DNA from: an uncultured Lachnobacterium sp.
GTDB taxonomy: Bacteria; Bacillota; Clostridia; Lachnospirales; Lachnospiraceae
Length of the DNA stretch: 5,268 nt
Direction: 5' to 3'
Assembly (NCBI GenBank): GCA_945971355.1
Contig: CAMFPD010000160.1
Coordinates: 1-5,268, forward strand
The notes under the pieces: generated by a model
Databases searched by the model: none
Seen by the model: only the letters and a program-made list of their open reading frames with translations
What the model was told of the DNA's origin: nothing
Shown here: piece after piece, positions 4,876-5,268 of the stretch
Position numbering within the stretch: position 1 is the first letter of the stretch
Layout of the letters: each line of letters starts with the position of its first letter
Position numbers and translations under genes: made by a program

Positions 4876-5268
4876 TGGATTTTGAATTGGAGCTTGCTTC
4901 GAGAGTAGAGTATGTGAATTCTGTTATTGAGAAGTATTTACCAGAGGAAACAGGCTTTCAGAAAACAATATTTGAAGCGATGAACTATAGTGTTCAAGCA
5001 GGAGGAAAAAGACTTCGTCCGATTTTAATGGCGGAGACTTTCAAATTATTTGGAGGAGAAGGAGAAGTAATCAAGCCATTTATGGCTGGAATAGAAATGA
5101 TTCACACCTATTCTCTGGTTCATGATGATCTTCCTGCTATGGATAATGATGAATACAGGCGAGGTAAGAAAACAACCCATGCGAAGTTTGGAGAAGCAAT
5201 GGGAATTCTGGCTGGAGATGCACTTTTAAATTATGCCTATGAGACTGTGTCAGAGGCATTTACTGTTG
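4875..5268 (+). CDS. ispA: Polyprenyl (farnesyl/geranyl) diphosphate synthase IspA, 3' truncated by the window
   Basis: Joins isopentenyl diphosphate to dimethylallyl and geranyl diphosphate to make farnesyl diphosphate, feeding undecaprenyl and other isoprenoid synthesis. Only the first 131 residues are present of the roughly 290-300 expected. They contain the substrate-binding QAGGKRLRP (residues 41-49), the first aspartate-rich motif HDDLPAMD (83-90, Asp84, Asp85, Asp90 for magnesium-diphosphate) followed by RRGKKTTH (95-102), and GEAMGILAGDALLNYAYE (106-123). The DDxxxxD form and the Tyr-Ser at positions -5 and -4 before its first Asp are those of bacterial farnesyl-type enzymes, so farnesyl product length is likely but not proven. 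The second aspartate-rich motif lies beyond the window. It is the last visible gene of the nusB unit; dxs often follows in relatives. Confidence 0.94.
   Translation, partial: MDFELELASRVEYVNSVIEKYLPEETGFQKTIFEAMNYSVQAGGKRLRPILMAETFKLFGGEGEVIKPFMAGIEMIHTYSLVHDDLPAMDNDEYRRGKKTTHAKFGEAMGILAGDALLNYAYETVSEAFTV

Noticed and set aside
1..5268. Mobile element, phage, defence or biosynthetic cluster
   Set aside because: All genes are recognisable housekeeping families on one strand, with even base composition, no transposase, no direct-repeat array and no tRNA-flanked border.

Overview
The window looks like chromosomal housekeeping DNA from a low-GC Gram-positive anaerobe. The best fit is Clostridia, probably Lachnospiraceae (Butyrivibrio/Roseburia-like). 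This rests on three things: a paired glgC-glgD, which is a Firmicutes trait; the order yqhY-nusB-xseA-xseB-ispA, known from Bacillus and clostridia; and AT-rich codon use with strong AGGAGG-type ribosome binding sites. The family placement is inference. No mobile element, CRISPR array, tRNA or rRNA is visible.

Layout, all on the + strand. Positions 1-64 are probably the 3' end of an unidentified upstream gene. Positions 74-126 hold an A/T-rich element and an extended -10 promoter. Then come glgC (159-1367), glgD (1361-2506) and an Asp23/Gls24-family gene, yqhY (2528-2902), tightly packed. A compact intrinsic terminator (2936-2958) closes this unit. A TATAAT-type promoter lies immediately before the terminator and partly overlaps it in function. 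A 162-base leader region (2903-3064), the only real intergenic stretch, contains two or more inverted repeats and precedes nusB (3065-3460). From there xseA (3462-4667), xseB (4660-4875) and ispA (from 4875, cut by the window end) follow with gaps or overlaps of 1 to 8 bases.

How the genes work together: GlgC and GlgD should form the ADP-glucose pyrophosphorylase that commits glucose-1-phosphate to glycogen. GlgC keeps the catalytic motifs and GlgD has lost them. YqhY is a small conserved protein of uncertain function that sits with accBC in Bacillus subtilis but is grouped here with glycogen genes. The second unit joins transcription antitermination (NusB), both subunits of exonuclease VII (XseA and XseB) and the start of isoprenoid chain elongation (IspA). 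FolD, which sits between nusB and xseA in B. subtilis, is absent.

I found no clear new system. The points most worth a second look are the terminator/promoter overlap with inverted repeats upstream of nusB, the grouping of yqhY with glgCD, and the translational coupling of xseA to xseB from a GTG start.
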